In this document: in pieces, positions 6,003 through 12,540 of the stretch
Layout of the letters: the number at the start of each line of letters is the position of its first letter
How positions within the stretch are numbered: position 1 is the first letter of the stretch
NCBI GenBank assembly: GCA_030591125.1
Contig: JAUVBP010000010.1
Coordinates: forward strand, 1 to 12,932
DNA: 12,932 nucleotides
Reading direction: 5' to 3'
Source: Candidatus Woesearchaeota archaeon
GTDB taxonomy: Archaea; Nanobdellota; Nanobdellia; Woesearchaeales; UBA11576
The notes under the pieces: generated by a model
The model's database searches: none
What the model saw: the letters and a program-made list of their open reading frames with translations, nothing else
Told to the model about the DNA's origin: nothing
Made by a program: the position numbers and the translations under genes

Positions 6003-8708
6003 TCAGGTTATCTTATTGTCCAGACTATGGATCCCGCCACGACCTTTTGTCTTTCTGATATGCTCTACCATATCATTCATGGCTTTTCTCAGGGTCTTCA
6101 CGTCTGAGGCATTGCTATGCATTATCTTTGTTCTCCCGAAACCGGCGTAGCCCATAGTGAACCCTATACGTATCACCCTGCCAGTATCCAACCTCGAAGA
6201 CACTCCTTGAACAGTCTTCTTGACAGTCTCACGGAATAGCATATATGCTATCTTGAACTTCATAGGGCCAAAAAGGTCTGCACCATTCACTTCTCTTGCG
6301 CCATCAAGGAGCTTCCATCTGCTGAAATCATTGACGTTCCTGTTCGGCGACATCTTGATCGTGAACAGGCCACCAAAAAAGCTCTCCTTATTTTCAGGAG
6401 TCACCCGCACATGCGATTTTTGCTGGACCTCCGTAGATGCATGTTTAGAGTTATCGACATAAGCGATTGTCCTGTTCTTATGGAGACTGTTACGGATGTG
6501 TCCCTCCATGACTGCCTTATCTTCGATAAGATAAGGTATCCAGTCGACAGTCCGCACATTATCTATCTGAAGCGCTTCATCACCTCTGCTTATGAGAGAA
6601 TCATTGATGCTCTCAAGGAACCTAAGATGATCTTTCTCACTGACTATCCCTCGTTCCGAATGTAATGGATAGCTTACCCATATCTCATCACCCTGTTTGG
6701 TCATCCGCAGGCTTAACTTATGCTCTTCAGGGACATCTGCATTGAGGGTCTCATCAAATTTCGTGAATACCAGCTTGAGGAGAGAATGATAATACTTATC
6801 CTGTGCATCAGGCTTGTAGAGTCGATTGAATGCGTTGAACCCGTCCACTTCTATGAAAGTCATGACTTGAGGTCCCTCTACCAGCATCATCTTTGTAAGG
6901 ATCTCATCATATGCATCTTCCCTCAGTGCATTTATGAACCTCAATTCATAGCTCTTGGCAAGATGTCTCTTCTGGAGGACCGATATGTAGAACTGTTTCT
7001 TCAGCTCGCGCAATTTACGTGAATCATCGGCACTCATCTTGCCATCTCTCTTGAGGTCTCTTGCAGTCCTGAGAAAATCCATGAAACCTTCAGTCAGGTG
7101 GTGATCCATGCCTATCTGGTGCGCCACCCTGTTTATCATGATGCCCTCAAACTCATCTTCAGGGATGTAGTTTGTCCCAAGAAGTACAGGATCGACCTTC
7201 CAATCATATAGTAGGACAACAGGATATCTCTTCGCAGCCTCTGATACTATCTCTTTATCCTGCTTTTCAAATATAGGATTAGGGATTCTGGGGATGCCCG
7301 ATTGCCGACGCCTCTTGGATACATATTGGATAAGTTCATCCCTCATCTTAGGATATATTGTCTTCTCAAGATACTCTGCTTTTGCAGAAGCAGACTTTAC
7401 TGCACCATCTATCTCCATGGAGATCCTCTTCTCGATGATCTTTATATCTGCAAGAAGGTGTTCCCGGGTCACTCTCCCCTCGATACCCTTCGGAGCATCA
7501 GGGGTCTGCAGGTTCATATAGTCAACAGGAGAGAAATTCATCGCCTCGACAGCTGACCTGAACTCCTGCCTAAGGGAGCCTATAGATATCTCATGATACC
7601 CTGCAAGCATCACAGTATTCAACTGCTGGAAACGCACTTGATCCCGCAGATTCCTGAATCTGCCCCCTTCCTTCGCGACCAACAGTTTACGGATTTTTTC
7701 AGGAAGCTCGGCCAATGCTGGCTCAAGCTCGGATTTCGGGACACCGACTATCTTGAAACGTGTCCTTCCAAGTATGGTTACCACACCTTTACCCTCTATG
7801 ACACTGCCTTTCTTTTTGGATCCTGTCTTGGTAAAATCTCTCTTGAACCGGTTATTGAGCTCAGTATAGCAGATCTCGATCAATGCATCACCGAGTTGGT
7901 GTGAACCATCAAGGTTATTGCAGGCAGTCATATCTATGTTTATCAGAGCGATAGGTATCTTATTCCCGAGTTTCTTGATCTCCTCAGTCCCTTGTATATA
8001 GAGATTAAGAGCTAGCTCTGTCCCTAATTGTGAAGCACGTTCATTGTCAGCGAACTCTGCGTGGTAGATGTTAAGGAGCTTCCTTATATCATCTTCAGCC
8101 TTATCTAGTTCATCATCGCTTACGCTTTCCAGCCTAGAGATAAGCTCTTCAATCCTTGTAGTGACTAGCTCCCAGTCATGCCAGAATGGTTTGACATGCT
8201 GTAGAAGGGCATTCTCTGTCTTGGTGAGTTCACGCAGATCCAGTTCAGAATATGCCTGCTGTCCTGCACCTTTATTCTTGAGATCATCAAGTATCTTCTT
8301 CTGTTCCTGTAGGTCAAGATGCAGCTTACGGAGAAACCCAAGTATACTGTCAACGTCAAGCTCTGCCTTGGCCACAAGATCCCCTGCATCACCTGCAAAT
8401 CCAAAGTGAGATTTGACAAGTTCGCTGTATCGCGTATGCTTGGTTACACTTACACCATTATCACGTATATCAGATTCCTGCTTGTTTATGAGTTCGGCAA
8501 TATTTGAGAGCAGCTTTAGCTGTGAATCGACGATTTCACAGGTATTTCTGAACTGTTCTTCCACATATTTTATCCGACCCTTATTGAACTCTCCTGTCCA
8601 ATCCATAGAAAGTATGCTTTTTTTCCGATTGAGCATACTATTAAACTGATCGACCAGAGTCACAAGCACTGCTCTTTTTTCTATCTCTGCACGTCCAAAT
8701 TTACGCAT
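6003..8708 (-). CDS. Large protein with two GGDEF-like (nucleotidyl-cyclase palm) domains, 901 aa
   Basis: No named family is recognised, but two palm domains can be aligned by hand to diguanylate cyclases. Residues 1-245 are helical and probably coiled-coil. Domain 1 (about 250-380) has D259, N265, H270 and G273-D274 at exactly the GGDEF-family spacing, but the signature is GRTRF (314-318) and the first metal Asp is Asn257. Residues 380-610 are a mostly helical linker with a basic patch (SKRRRQSG). Domain 2 (about 615-901) has E620, D622, N628, D637 and QGDEI (672-676), then about 165 residues, then RIGFTMGY and KGRGG (888-892), matching the C-terminal SxG and K-GR parts. Domain 2 could be active, domain 1 not. 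No transmembrane helix or sensor domain is visible. Start: ATG at 8708 fits a leaderless mRNA (TATA 8731-8738); a GTG at 8777 would add 23 residues but lies upstream of that TATA box. It follows herA on the same strand with its own promoter. Confidence 0.85.
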   Translation of the reverse strand: MRKFGRAEIEKRAVLVTLVDQFNSMLNRKKSILSMDWTGEFNKGRIKYVEEQFRNTCEIVDSQLKLLSNIAELINKQESDIRDNGVSVTKHTRYSELVKSHFGFAGDAGDLVAKAELDVDSILGFLRKLHLDLQEQKKILDDLKNKGAGQQAYSELDLRELTKTENALLQHVKPFWHDWELVTTRIEELISRLESVSDDELDKAEDDIRKLLNIYHAEFADNERASQLGTELALNLYIQGTEEIKKLGNKIPIALINIDMTACNNLDGSHQLGDALIEICYTELNNRFKRDFTKTGSKKKGSVIEGKGVVTILGRTRFKIVGVPKSELEPALAELPEKIRKLLVAKEGGRFRNLRDQVRFQQLNTVMLAGYHEISIGSLRQEFRSAVEAMNFSPVDYMNLQTPDAPKGIEGRVTREHLLADIKIIEKRISMEIDGAVKSASAKAEYLEKTIYPKMRDELIQYVSKRRRQSGIPRIPNPIFEKQDKEIVSEAAKRYPVVLLYDWKVDPVLLGTNYIPEDEFEGIMINRVAHQIGMDHHLTEGFMDFLRTARDLKRDGKMSADDSRKLRELKKQFYISVLQKRHLAKSYELRFINALREDAYDEILTKMMLVEGPQVMTFIEVDGFNAFNRLYKPDAQDKYYHSLLKLVFTKFDETLNADVPEEHKLSLRMTKQGDEIWVSYPLHSERGIVSEKDHLRFLESINDSLISRGDEALQIDNVRTVDWIPYLIEDKAVMEGHIRNSLHKNRTIAYVDNSKHASTEVQQKSHVRVTPENKESFFGGLFTIKMSPNRNVNDFSRWKLLDGAREVNGADLFGPMKFKIAYMLFRETVKKTVQGVSSRLDTGRVIRIGFTMGYAGFGRTKIMHSNASDVKTLRKAMNDMVEHIRKTKGRGGIHSLDNKIT

Positions 8709-8730
8709 GATGTTGATATGCCCTATAGAA

Positions 8731-8738
8731 TTTATATA
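8731..8738 (-). promoter_or_regulatory. TATA box, leaderless GGDEF-like gene
   Basis: On the minus strand TATATAAA, centred about 27 bases before the ATG at 8708. This decides the start in favour of 8708 rather than the upstream GTG at 8777. Confidence 0.6.
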
Positions 8739-8751
8739 GTTTCTGCAAAAG

Positions 8752-8766
8752 TGACGCAAAACGTCA
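8752..8766. promoter_or_regulatory. TGACG-N5-CGTCA inverted repeat upstream of the GGDEF-like promoter
   Basis: TGACGCAAAACGTCA has perfect 5-bp half-sites with a 5-bp spacer. It lies about 14 bases upstream of the TATA box on the minus strand, a place where archaeal activators or repressors can bind. The site also lies in the 20-90 bases between the herA stop and the GGDEF-like start. Confidence 0.35.
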
Positions 8767-8797
8767 AGAAAAATCACTAAATGATATCAATAGGGTA

Positions 8798-10333
8798 TCA
8801 ATCCAGCCTCACACCGTCAAAAGCAGGGGATGATTCTGCCTCATCGGGTCGCGTCTGTTCAGTATACTCCTCGAACAGAGGTATCTTTATCGGAGTCGCA
8901 AATTTCACGAAATTGCTTGTCACCAGCGCCTCACCCTTATCAAGCGAAGCTATGTTCCGGTCATCCTGCGAAAGATCCTGGGAAGCAGATTCGATTATCG
9001 CCTGGCGTTCAGGTTTCATCTCAGTGCCGAGGATTATCTTGGTATTCATATTGGCAAGTATCTCTCTAGGTATCAGTGAAGGCAGCTGGGTTATGGCCGT
9101 CAGGCCGACCTTGAACTTCCTGCCTTCTCGTGCTATCGTACTGAATATATTAGGGCCTGATTCCAGGACTTCTTTTCCCAGCACTCGCGGCGCCTCTTCA
9201 AGTATTATCGATACCACAGGTTTATCATCCAGCTGGCCCTTGGATTTATACCTCTTGTACCTATTGAACACTTCTGAAGTGATCATGCTGCCTATCATTA
9301 TCTCCACAGCCCCACTGAATCCTGATGTATCGACTATGACCGTCTTGCCATTCTCAACATCATCTGCCATGTCATTTATGGTCGCTTCCCCTGCAGAAAG
9401 GTCAAACACACCATTGCAGGACAGCCTATCCCCCTCAGACTCAAGATTGAGGAGATGTGACAGCCTACGCTTGAGCACACCTACTGTCGCCTCATGGAAG
9501 TGGAATCCCTGATTGAGCTCCTTCTCAAGTATTACTGCTTCAACCCACTTATTGCCGTACTTCTTATAGAACGCATTCATCGCCTGCACCTGTGGGTCAG
9601 AGAAACTGACTGCACCCTTAAAATGCTCAGGCCTTACCTGCCTAAGGTTTATCTTCAATGTACATGTGCCGGGCGGAGGGTCTCTAGGAGTGTAATATGA
9701 CACGCGGTCAGGATCAGGATGGTCTTTCAACCCTCTGCCATTCCGACCATAATACTCATCATGAGGGTCCAGGACAACAACACCACAATAGTCCTTATCG
9801 ACTATGCTCCAGAGCATGACCTTGACCAGGTTGCTCTTGCCTCGTCCGGTAGTCGCTGTAAGAAGGACATGATGCGAGAATACCTTATCACCAGGTAGGC
9901 TTATCGGCACTTCCAGCATCTTCGAACCTGACCGAAGATTCCCAAGATAGACCGGTCGGGCAGGTGCTGTCATGAAACGAAGGTCGGCCTCTTCTACCTG
10001 CCTCACTTCACCGAAGAATATTGGCAGCTGTTTGCAGAGCTGCACGTTGCCTCCTGCAAGGACTGCGATAGGCTTTGCATGAGCGATGGTGTAGTTGCGC
10101 ATGTTCGCGTCAAAGAAAGATACATCAGTACCATCTTCCAGGTTCATCCCGGATACCAGTTCAAGATTTGAAGATGATATCTGGCTGCCATATGTGAGGT
10201 CATACACCTGCAACAGGGATTTTTGACAGCCATCACCGCATATGAGAAGCTCCCCTATCTCAAGCTGCTGCTCAGACTTCTGGCGTATGCTTATCCTGCC
10301 TAGCTCTCCACCGACTATCTGACCTTTTATCAT
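8798..10333 (-). CDS. herA: HerA-type ATPase / DNA translocase, 511 aa
   Basis: HerA is a hexameric FtsK/HerA-superfamily motor that moves along duplex DNA and works with NurA and Mre11-Rad50 in archaeal end resection. Residues 1-120 form the beta-barrel HAS domain. Walker A is TTGRGKS (161-167). A second conserved strand is [10 protein letters not shown] (186-194). Walker B is [13 protein letters not shown] (373-385), with E379-E380 as the catalytic acids; HerA often has EEAH, here Pro replaces His. The sensor/arginine region is [11 protein letters not shown] (400-410), followed by [11 protein letters not shown] and NTKIILG. The C-terminal tail from about 492 is acidic and probably disordered. 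Start ATG at 10333 fits a leaderless transcript with the TATA at 10355-10362. It is upstream of the GGDEF-like gene on the same strand. No nurA is seen. The superfamily is certain; true HerA function, rather than another DUF87-type ATPase, is likely. Confidence 0.92.
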   Translation of the reverse strand: MIKGQIVGGELGRISIRQKSEQQLEIGELLICGDGCQKSLLQVYDLTYGSQISSSNLELVSGMNLEDGTDVSFFDANMRNYTIAHAKPIAVLAGGNVQLCKQLPIFFGEVRQVEEADLRFMTAPARPVYLGNLRSGSKMLEVPISLPGDKVFSHHVLLTATTGRGKSNLVKVMLWSIVDKDYCGVVVLDPHDEYYGRNGRGLKDHPDPDRVSYYTPRDPPPGTCTLKINLRQVRPEHFKGAVSFSDPQVQAMNAFYKKYGNKWVEAVILEKELNQGFHFHEATVGVLKRRLSHLLNLESEGDRLSCNGVFDLSAGEATINDMADDVENGKTVIVDTSGFSGAVEIMIGSMITSEVFNRYKRYKSKGQLDDKPVVSIILEEAPRVLGKEVLESGPNIFSTIAREGRKFKVGLTAITQLPSLIPREILANMNTKIILGTEMKPERQAIIESASQDLSQDDRNIASLDKGEALVTSNFVKFATPIKIPLFEEYTEQTRPDEAESSPAFDGVRLD

Positions 10334-10354
10334 ACGTAATGAGAACCTTAAGGG

Positions 10355-10362
10355 ATATATAA
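10355..10362 (-). promoter_or_regulatory. TATA box, leaderless herA
   Basis: On the minus strand TTATATAT, centred about 25 bases before the ATG at 10333, with no SD between. This fits a leaderless herA mRNA. Confidence 0.6.
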
Positions 10363-10440
10363 GAATATCCGTGGAGAAAAAGCAATTTACACGCCATCCA
10401 TTTGTATCATATCAGTGATGAAAAGAGAAGAGATAGATGA

Positions 10441-10471
10441 AAGAATAAAAAATTAAAAAATAAAAAAGAAA
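10441..10471 (-). terminator. Long T-rich terminator of the lysine-rich protein gene
   Basis: On the minus strand, beginning a few bases after the stop at 10474-10476, there are successive T runs of six interrupted by single A or C bases over about 30 bases. This is the strongest oligo-T terminator in the window, as expected for a highly expressed gene. Confidence 0.7.
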
Positions 10472-10473
10472 GC

Positions 10474-10917
10474 TTATTTCTTCTTGGCCTTTTTCTTGAC
10501 TGCTTTTTTCTTCTTGGCTGGCTTCTTCTTGGCTACTTTCTTCTTAGCCTTCTTCTTGACAGTCTTTTTCTTGGCTTTCTTCTTAGCTGGCTTCTTCTTG
10601 GCTACTTTCTTCTTTGCCTTCTTCTTAGCCGGCTTCTTCTTGGCTGCCTTTTTCTTGACAACCTTTTTCTTTGCCTTCTTCTTTCGCTTTGCTCCGCCTC
10701 GGACCATCTTTGCGCAAGCGATATCGCCCTGCTTGTCGATGAAGTACAGGTAACCTGACTCCTTCTTCACGCCGACCTTTGCAACTTTCTTGGTCTTGCC
10801 TGCTTTCCTGCCCTTACCACGGGACATCTTTGCACAGGATACGTCACCTTGTTTATCGACGAAGTATAGGTATCCTGACTCTTTCTTGACTCCAACTTTT
10901 GCAACTTTTTTTGCCAT
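10474..10917 (-). CDS. Lysine-rich histone-H1-like chromatin protein with duplicated domain, 147 aa
   Basis: Probably a DNA-compacting nucleoid protein. Residues 3-33 and 43-73 are near-identical copies of one unit, differing at only four positions (V/I, V/I, S/A, S/V); each contains ESGYLYF, DKQGD and CAKM, which reads as a small beta unit with one Cys. Residues 76-147 are an extremely basic K/A/P tail built from KKKPAKKK and AKKK repeats, like eukaryotic linker histone tails and bacterial H1-like proteins. It is not a histone-fold protein: no HFD helices are visible. The start is very firm: AAAGGAGGT (complement of 10927-10935) lies 9 bases upstream, the best SD in the window. A 120-base structured leader and a long T-rich terminator suggest strong, controlled expression. 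The chromatin role is inferred from composition. Confidence 0.85.
   Translation of the reverse strand: MAKKVAKVGVKKESGYLYFVDKQGDVSCAKMSRGKGRKAGKTKKVAKVGVKKESGYLYFIDKQGDIACAKMVRGGAKRKKKAKKKVVKKKAAKKKPAKKKAKKKVAKKKPAKKKAKKKTVKKKAKKKVAKKKPAKKKKAVKKKAKKK
10517..10614 (-). repeat. Internal repeats coding the K/A/P tail
   Basis: A 29-base sequence is identical at 10517-10545 and 10586-10614, 69 bases (23 codons) apart, within a longer stretch of imperfect repetition from about 10474 to 10690. In-frame repeats like this allow tail length to vary by slippage or recombination without frameshift. Confidence 0.8.
10699..10911 (-). repeat. Tandem duplication of a 40-codon unit
   Basis: Codons 3-33 (10819-10911) and 43-73 (10699-10791) encode the same 31-residue unit with four substitutions and a 120-base period. 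The copies differ at many third positions, so the duplication is not very recent and both copies are kept by selection at protein level. Confidence 0.85.
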
Positions 10918-10936
10918 TTTTTACTGACCTCCTTTC

Positions 10937-10991
10937 GGATTTATAGCGACATAGCATGATTGAACAACATGAACCACCCGTCGCTATATCC
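10937..10991 (-). promoter_or_regulatory. Leader hairpin 2, abutting the SD of the lysine-rich gene
   Basis: TATAGCGAC (10942-10950) pairs with GTCGCTATA (10980-10988), nine pairs. The stem is extended by GGA (10937-10939) with TCC (10989-10991) across a two-base bulge. The 29-base loop contains an 11-mer, ACATAGCATGA, that recurs in the tandem repeat array at 11132-11195. The base of the stem is one base from the SD at 10927-10935. Confidence 0.6.
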
Positions 10992-11030
10992 AGCGAAATT
11001 TGACTTTCCATGAGATAATCAAATTTCGCT
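10992..11030 (-). promoter_or_regulatory. Leader hairpin 1, perfect 12-bp stem
   Basis: AGCGAAATTTGA (10992-11003) and TCAAATTTCGCT (11019-11030) are perfect complements with a 15-base loop. The hairpin starts a few bases after the predicted transcript start (near 11040) and abuts hairpin 2 with no gap, so the two could stack. Confidence 0.65.
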
Positions 11031-11060
11031 CGTATAGAATACCATTCCCTAATAAGACTA

Positions 11061-11070
11061 GTATTTAAAT
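11061..11070 (-). promoter_or_regulatory. TATA box of the lysine-rich protein gene
   Basis: On the minus strand ATTTAAATAC. It predicts transcription from about 11040 and a leader of about 120 bases. A second TATA-like CTATAAATC (complement of 10938-10946) would place the start at the ATG and cut off the SD, so it is less likely to be the promoter. Confidence 0.55.
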
Positions 11071-11131
11071 GTTTTGATTCTTACCCGTCGGTGAGTCAGG
11101 AATCTCTCGTGGAGAACTCAGTACCTGCCAG

Positions 11132-11195
11132 GCATGACTGCAACATAGCATGACTGCAACATAGCATGACCACGACACAGCATGACCTTGACATA
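11132..11195. repeat. Four-copy 16-bp tandem repeat
   Basis: Units begin at 11132, 11148, 11164 and 11180. The first two are identical (GCATGACTGCAACATA); the third and fourth each differ at four positions and keep GCATGAC plus a GACA/AACA core. The array starts one base after the stop of the PIN gene and ends about 60 bases upstream of the TATA box of the lysine-rich gene. An imperfect fifth copy lies at 10954-10966 inside leader hairpin 2. Confidence 0.85.
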
Positions 11196-11196
11196 T

Positions 11197-11907
11197 TTAC
11201 CGTCTGGCCCTATAGTCCTTTGAGGTCTCGATACGGACCAGCTCGCTGATCTCCTGTCGGGATAGTGCACAACCATGCAGCTTTACACCCCATAAGAGTG
11301 AGTCGACCAGAGTCTTGTCAGCATCCTCACCATCAGGAAGATACTTATTCAGTATTCCGTGCTCATAGGCGACCATCACCAGCTCAACAGATCGTATTAC
11401 CTTTATGTTCTTCAGCCAATTCTTGACCTTGGCGAGATTCTGCTTGTTTATCGATACCTTGACCCTGACCTTACGCTCAAGCATCTTAGCTATCTGTTCA
11501 GGACACTCGACCAGCAGCTTTGTTGTTCGCTCATCTATGGCAACTGCTGAAGAATTCATCACTATTGCAGTCGCCAGCACCTCCATCTCTGCATAGTGGA
11601 CTATTTGCACCCAATTGCCCTTGCTCTTGAAAGTATGGTTTGCCAGCTCGAGCAGCTCCTCTGCAAGCATCCGGATCTTGGGTGTCTCGATGACATTGAG
11701 CACTGCATTACGTATCCGGAACACGACCTGAAGCGCCTCGAACTTGAATCTCCTTGAATGGATTGGCCGGTCCACCAGCTCACCTTTCACCGCTCGAGGT
11801 ATATAGAAATCCCCTTCAAAGATATCCTTGAGGTAATCAAGGGTCCATAATAGGTTATTTGTAGTAAGGCTTATTACTGGTCCAGCATCGAATACTATTG
11901 ATTTCAT
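11197..11907 (-). CDS. PIN-domain protein, probable RNase, 236 aa
   Basis: PIN domains are Mg-dependent ribonucleases, often toxins or RNA-processing enzymes. The N-terminal motif is SIVFDAGPVISL with D7; then IPRAVKGELV with E43; then AEMEVLATA with E107 and E109; and AIDERTTKLL with D125: the acidic set expected of a PIN active site, in order. Residues 140-236 form an extra C-terminal helical region (KVKNWLKNIKVI, then DKTLVDSLLWGVKLHG) not present in short VapC toxins of about 130 residues. The ATG at 11907 is preferred because AGGT lies 10 bases upstream; the ATG at 11916 adds three residues but has the SD only one base away. It follows the HTH gene by 29 bases and surely shares its mRNA. 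Toxin versus housekeeping RNase is undecided. Confidence 0.82.
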   Translation of the reverse strand: MKSIVFDAGPVISLTTNNLLWTLDYLKDIFEGDFYIPRAVKGELVDRPIHSRRFKFEALQVVFRIRNAVLNVIETPKIRMLAEELLELANHTFKSKGNWVQIVHYAEMEVLATAIVMNSSAVAIDERTTKLLVECPEQIAKMLERKVRVKVSINKQNLAKVKNWLKNIKVIRSVELVMVAYEHGILNKYLPDGEDADKTLVDSLLWGVKLHGCALSRQEISELVRIETSKDYRARR

Positions 11908-11936
11908 TTTGATCATGACCTATCTGATGAGCCGCA

Positions 11937-12503
11937 TCATCTCGGCGTGAACAAGGACCTGGCAAACCTGAGCCTCTCAGCCACATCAGACTTATGTTCT
12001 ATCTCATCATGTATCCTTGTCTTCCCTATATAGTTGAGCAGCTCCCATTGTCCTATCCCAAAAAGGTCAGCGACCCGGGCAACACTGATCCCTTGCGCGT
12101 ATATGCTGCTCCCTTTCTTTATCTGAGCCTTCTCTATCACCTTCTCGACATATATCTTTGACTCTTTCTCTACAGTGGATATGAACTCAAAAAGGTTCTT
12201 CATCTTTTCCCTATACTCAAGGACCTCATCATGCTCAACAGAGAACTGTGCACTTCCGAGCAGGACCCGGGCCTGTTCAGCATGCTCCGAGTCAAAACCC
12301 CATCTCTCAAGAAGCTTGGATATGGCATAGAGTATCACTGCCAGAGAAAGCGAATCCTCATCCTGGTATATCGTCAGGTTATGGACTGCATCATCACTTA
12401 TTGACTTGAGTTTCTTGGAGTCCCCACTGTTTATGTACCTCTGGGACTTCTTGAGAATCCTGACAAGGTCTTTCTTGACCGCCTTAGGAACCGCCTCTTT
12501 CAT
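11937..12503 (-). CDS. HTH-containing helical protein, partner of the PIN gene, 188 aa
   Basis: No named family is recognised. Residues 1-130 are helical, with ILYAISKLLERWG near 58-69 and a charged coiled-coil-like stretch near 95-130. Residues 139-162 (ISVARVADLFGIGQWELLNYIGKT) read as a helix-turn-helix: short helix, turn at G-I-G, and recognition helix. The C-terminus is basic (ERLRFARSLFTPR). Placed directly upstream of a PIN gene in the same transcript, it could be the DNA-binding antitoxin and autoregulator, though it is larger than usual VapB proteins. The start is ATG at 12503: the TATA box at 12526-12533 is about 27 bases away, giving a leaderless mRNA; an in-frame TTG at 12509 would add two residues. 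Confidence 0.75.
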   Translation of the reverse strand: MKEAVPKAVKKDLVRILKKSQRYINSGDSKKLKSISDDAVHNLTIYQDEDSLSLAVILYAISKLLERWGFDSEHAEQARVLLGSAQFSVEHDEVLEYREKMKNLFEFISTVEKESKIYVEKVIEKAQIKKGSSIYAQGISVARVADLFGIGQWELLNYIGKTRIHDEIEHKSDVAERLRFARSLFTPR

Positions 12504-12525
12504 AGTCAAAACCCTGGTTTCAGCG

Positions 12526-12533
12526 TATTTAAA
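12526..12533 (-). promoter_or_regulatory. TATA box of the HTH-PIN unit
   Basis: On the minus strand TTTAAATA, about 27 bases before the ATG at 12503. No SD lies between, so the unit is probably transcribed as a leaderless mRNA. Confidence 0.6.
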
Positions 12534-12540
12534 GCTTTCG

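Noticed and set aside
6003..8708. Reading the large gene between mre11 and herA as rad50
   Set aside because: No Walker A, no Walker B/signature motif and no CxxC zinc hook; the alignable motifs are those of GGDEF palm domains.
6003..8708. Calling the GGDEF-like protein a Cas10
   Set aside because: No HD nuclease domain, no GGDD and no zinc ribbon seen, and no other cas gene or CRISPR array in the window.
8781..9512. 243-residue open frame on + within herA
   Set aside because: Antisense to the ATPase core including Walker B; Ser-rich mirror translation with no promoter or SD.
10484..10753. Phe/Leu/Ala-rich 89-residue open frame that looks like a membrane protein
   Set aside because: It is the complement of the AAG/AAA/GCC codons of the lysine-rich tail, so its hydrophobicity is an artefact.
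10938..10946. TATA-like CTATAAATC close to the lysine-rich gene as its promoter
   Set aside because: It would put the transcript start at the ATG and remove the near-perfect SD; it is better explained as one arm of leader hairpin 2.
11132..11195. 16-bp repeat array as a CRISPR
   Set aside because: The units are directly adjacent without unique spacers and are shorter than CRISPR repeats.
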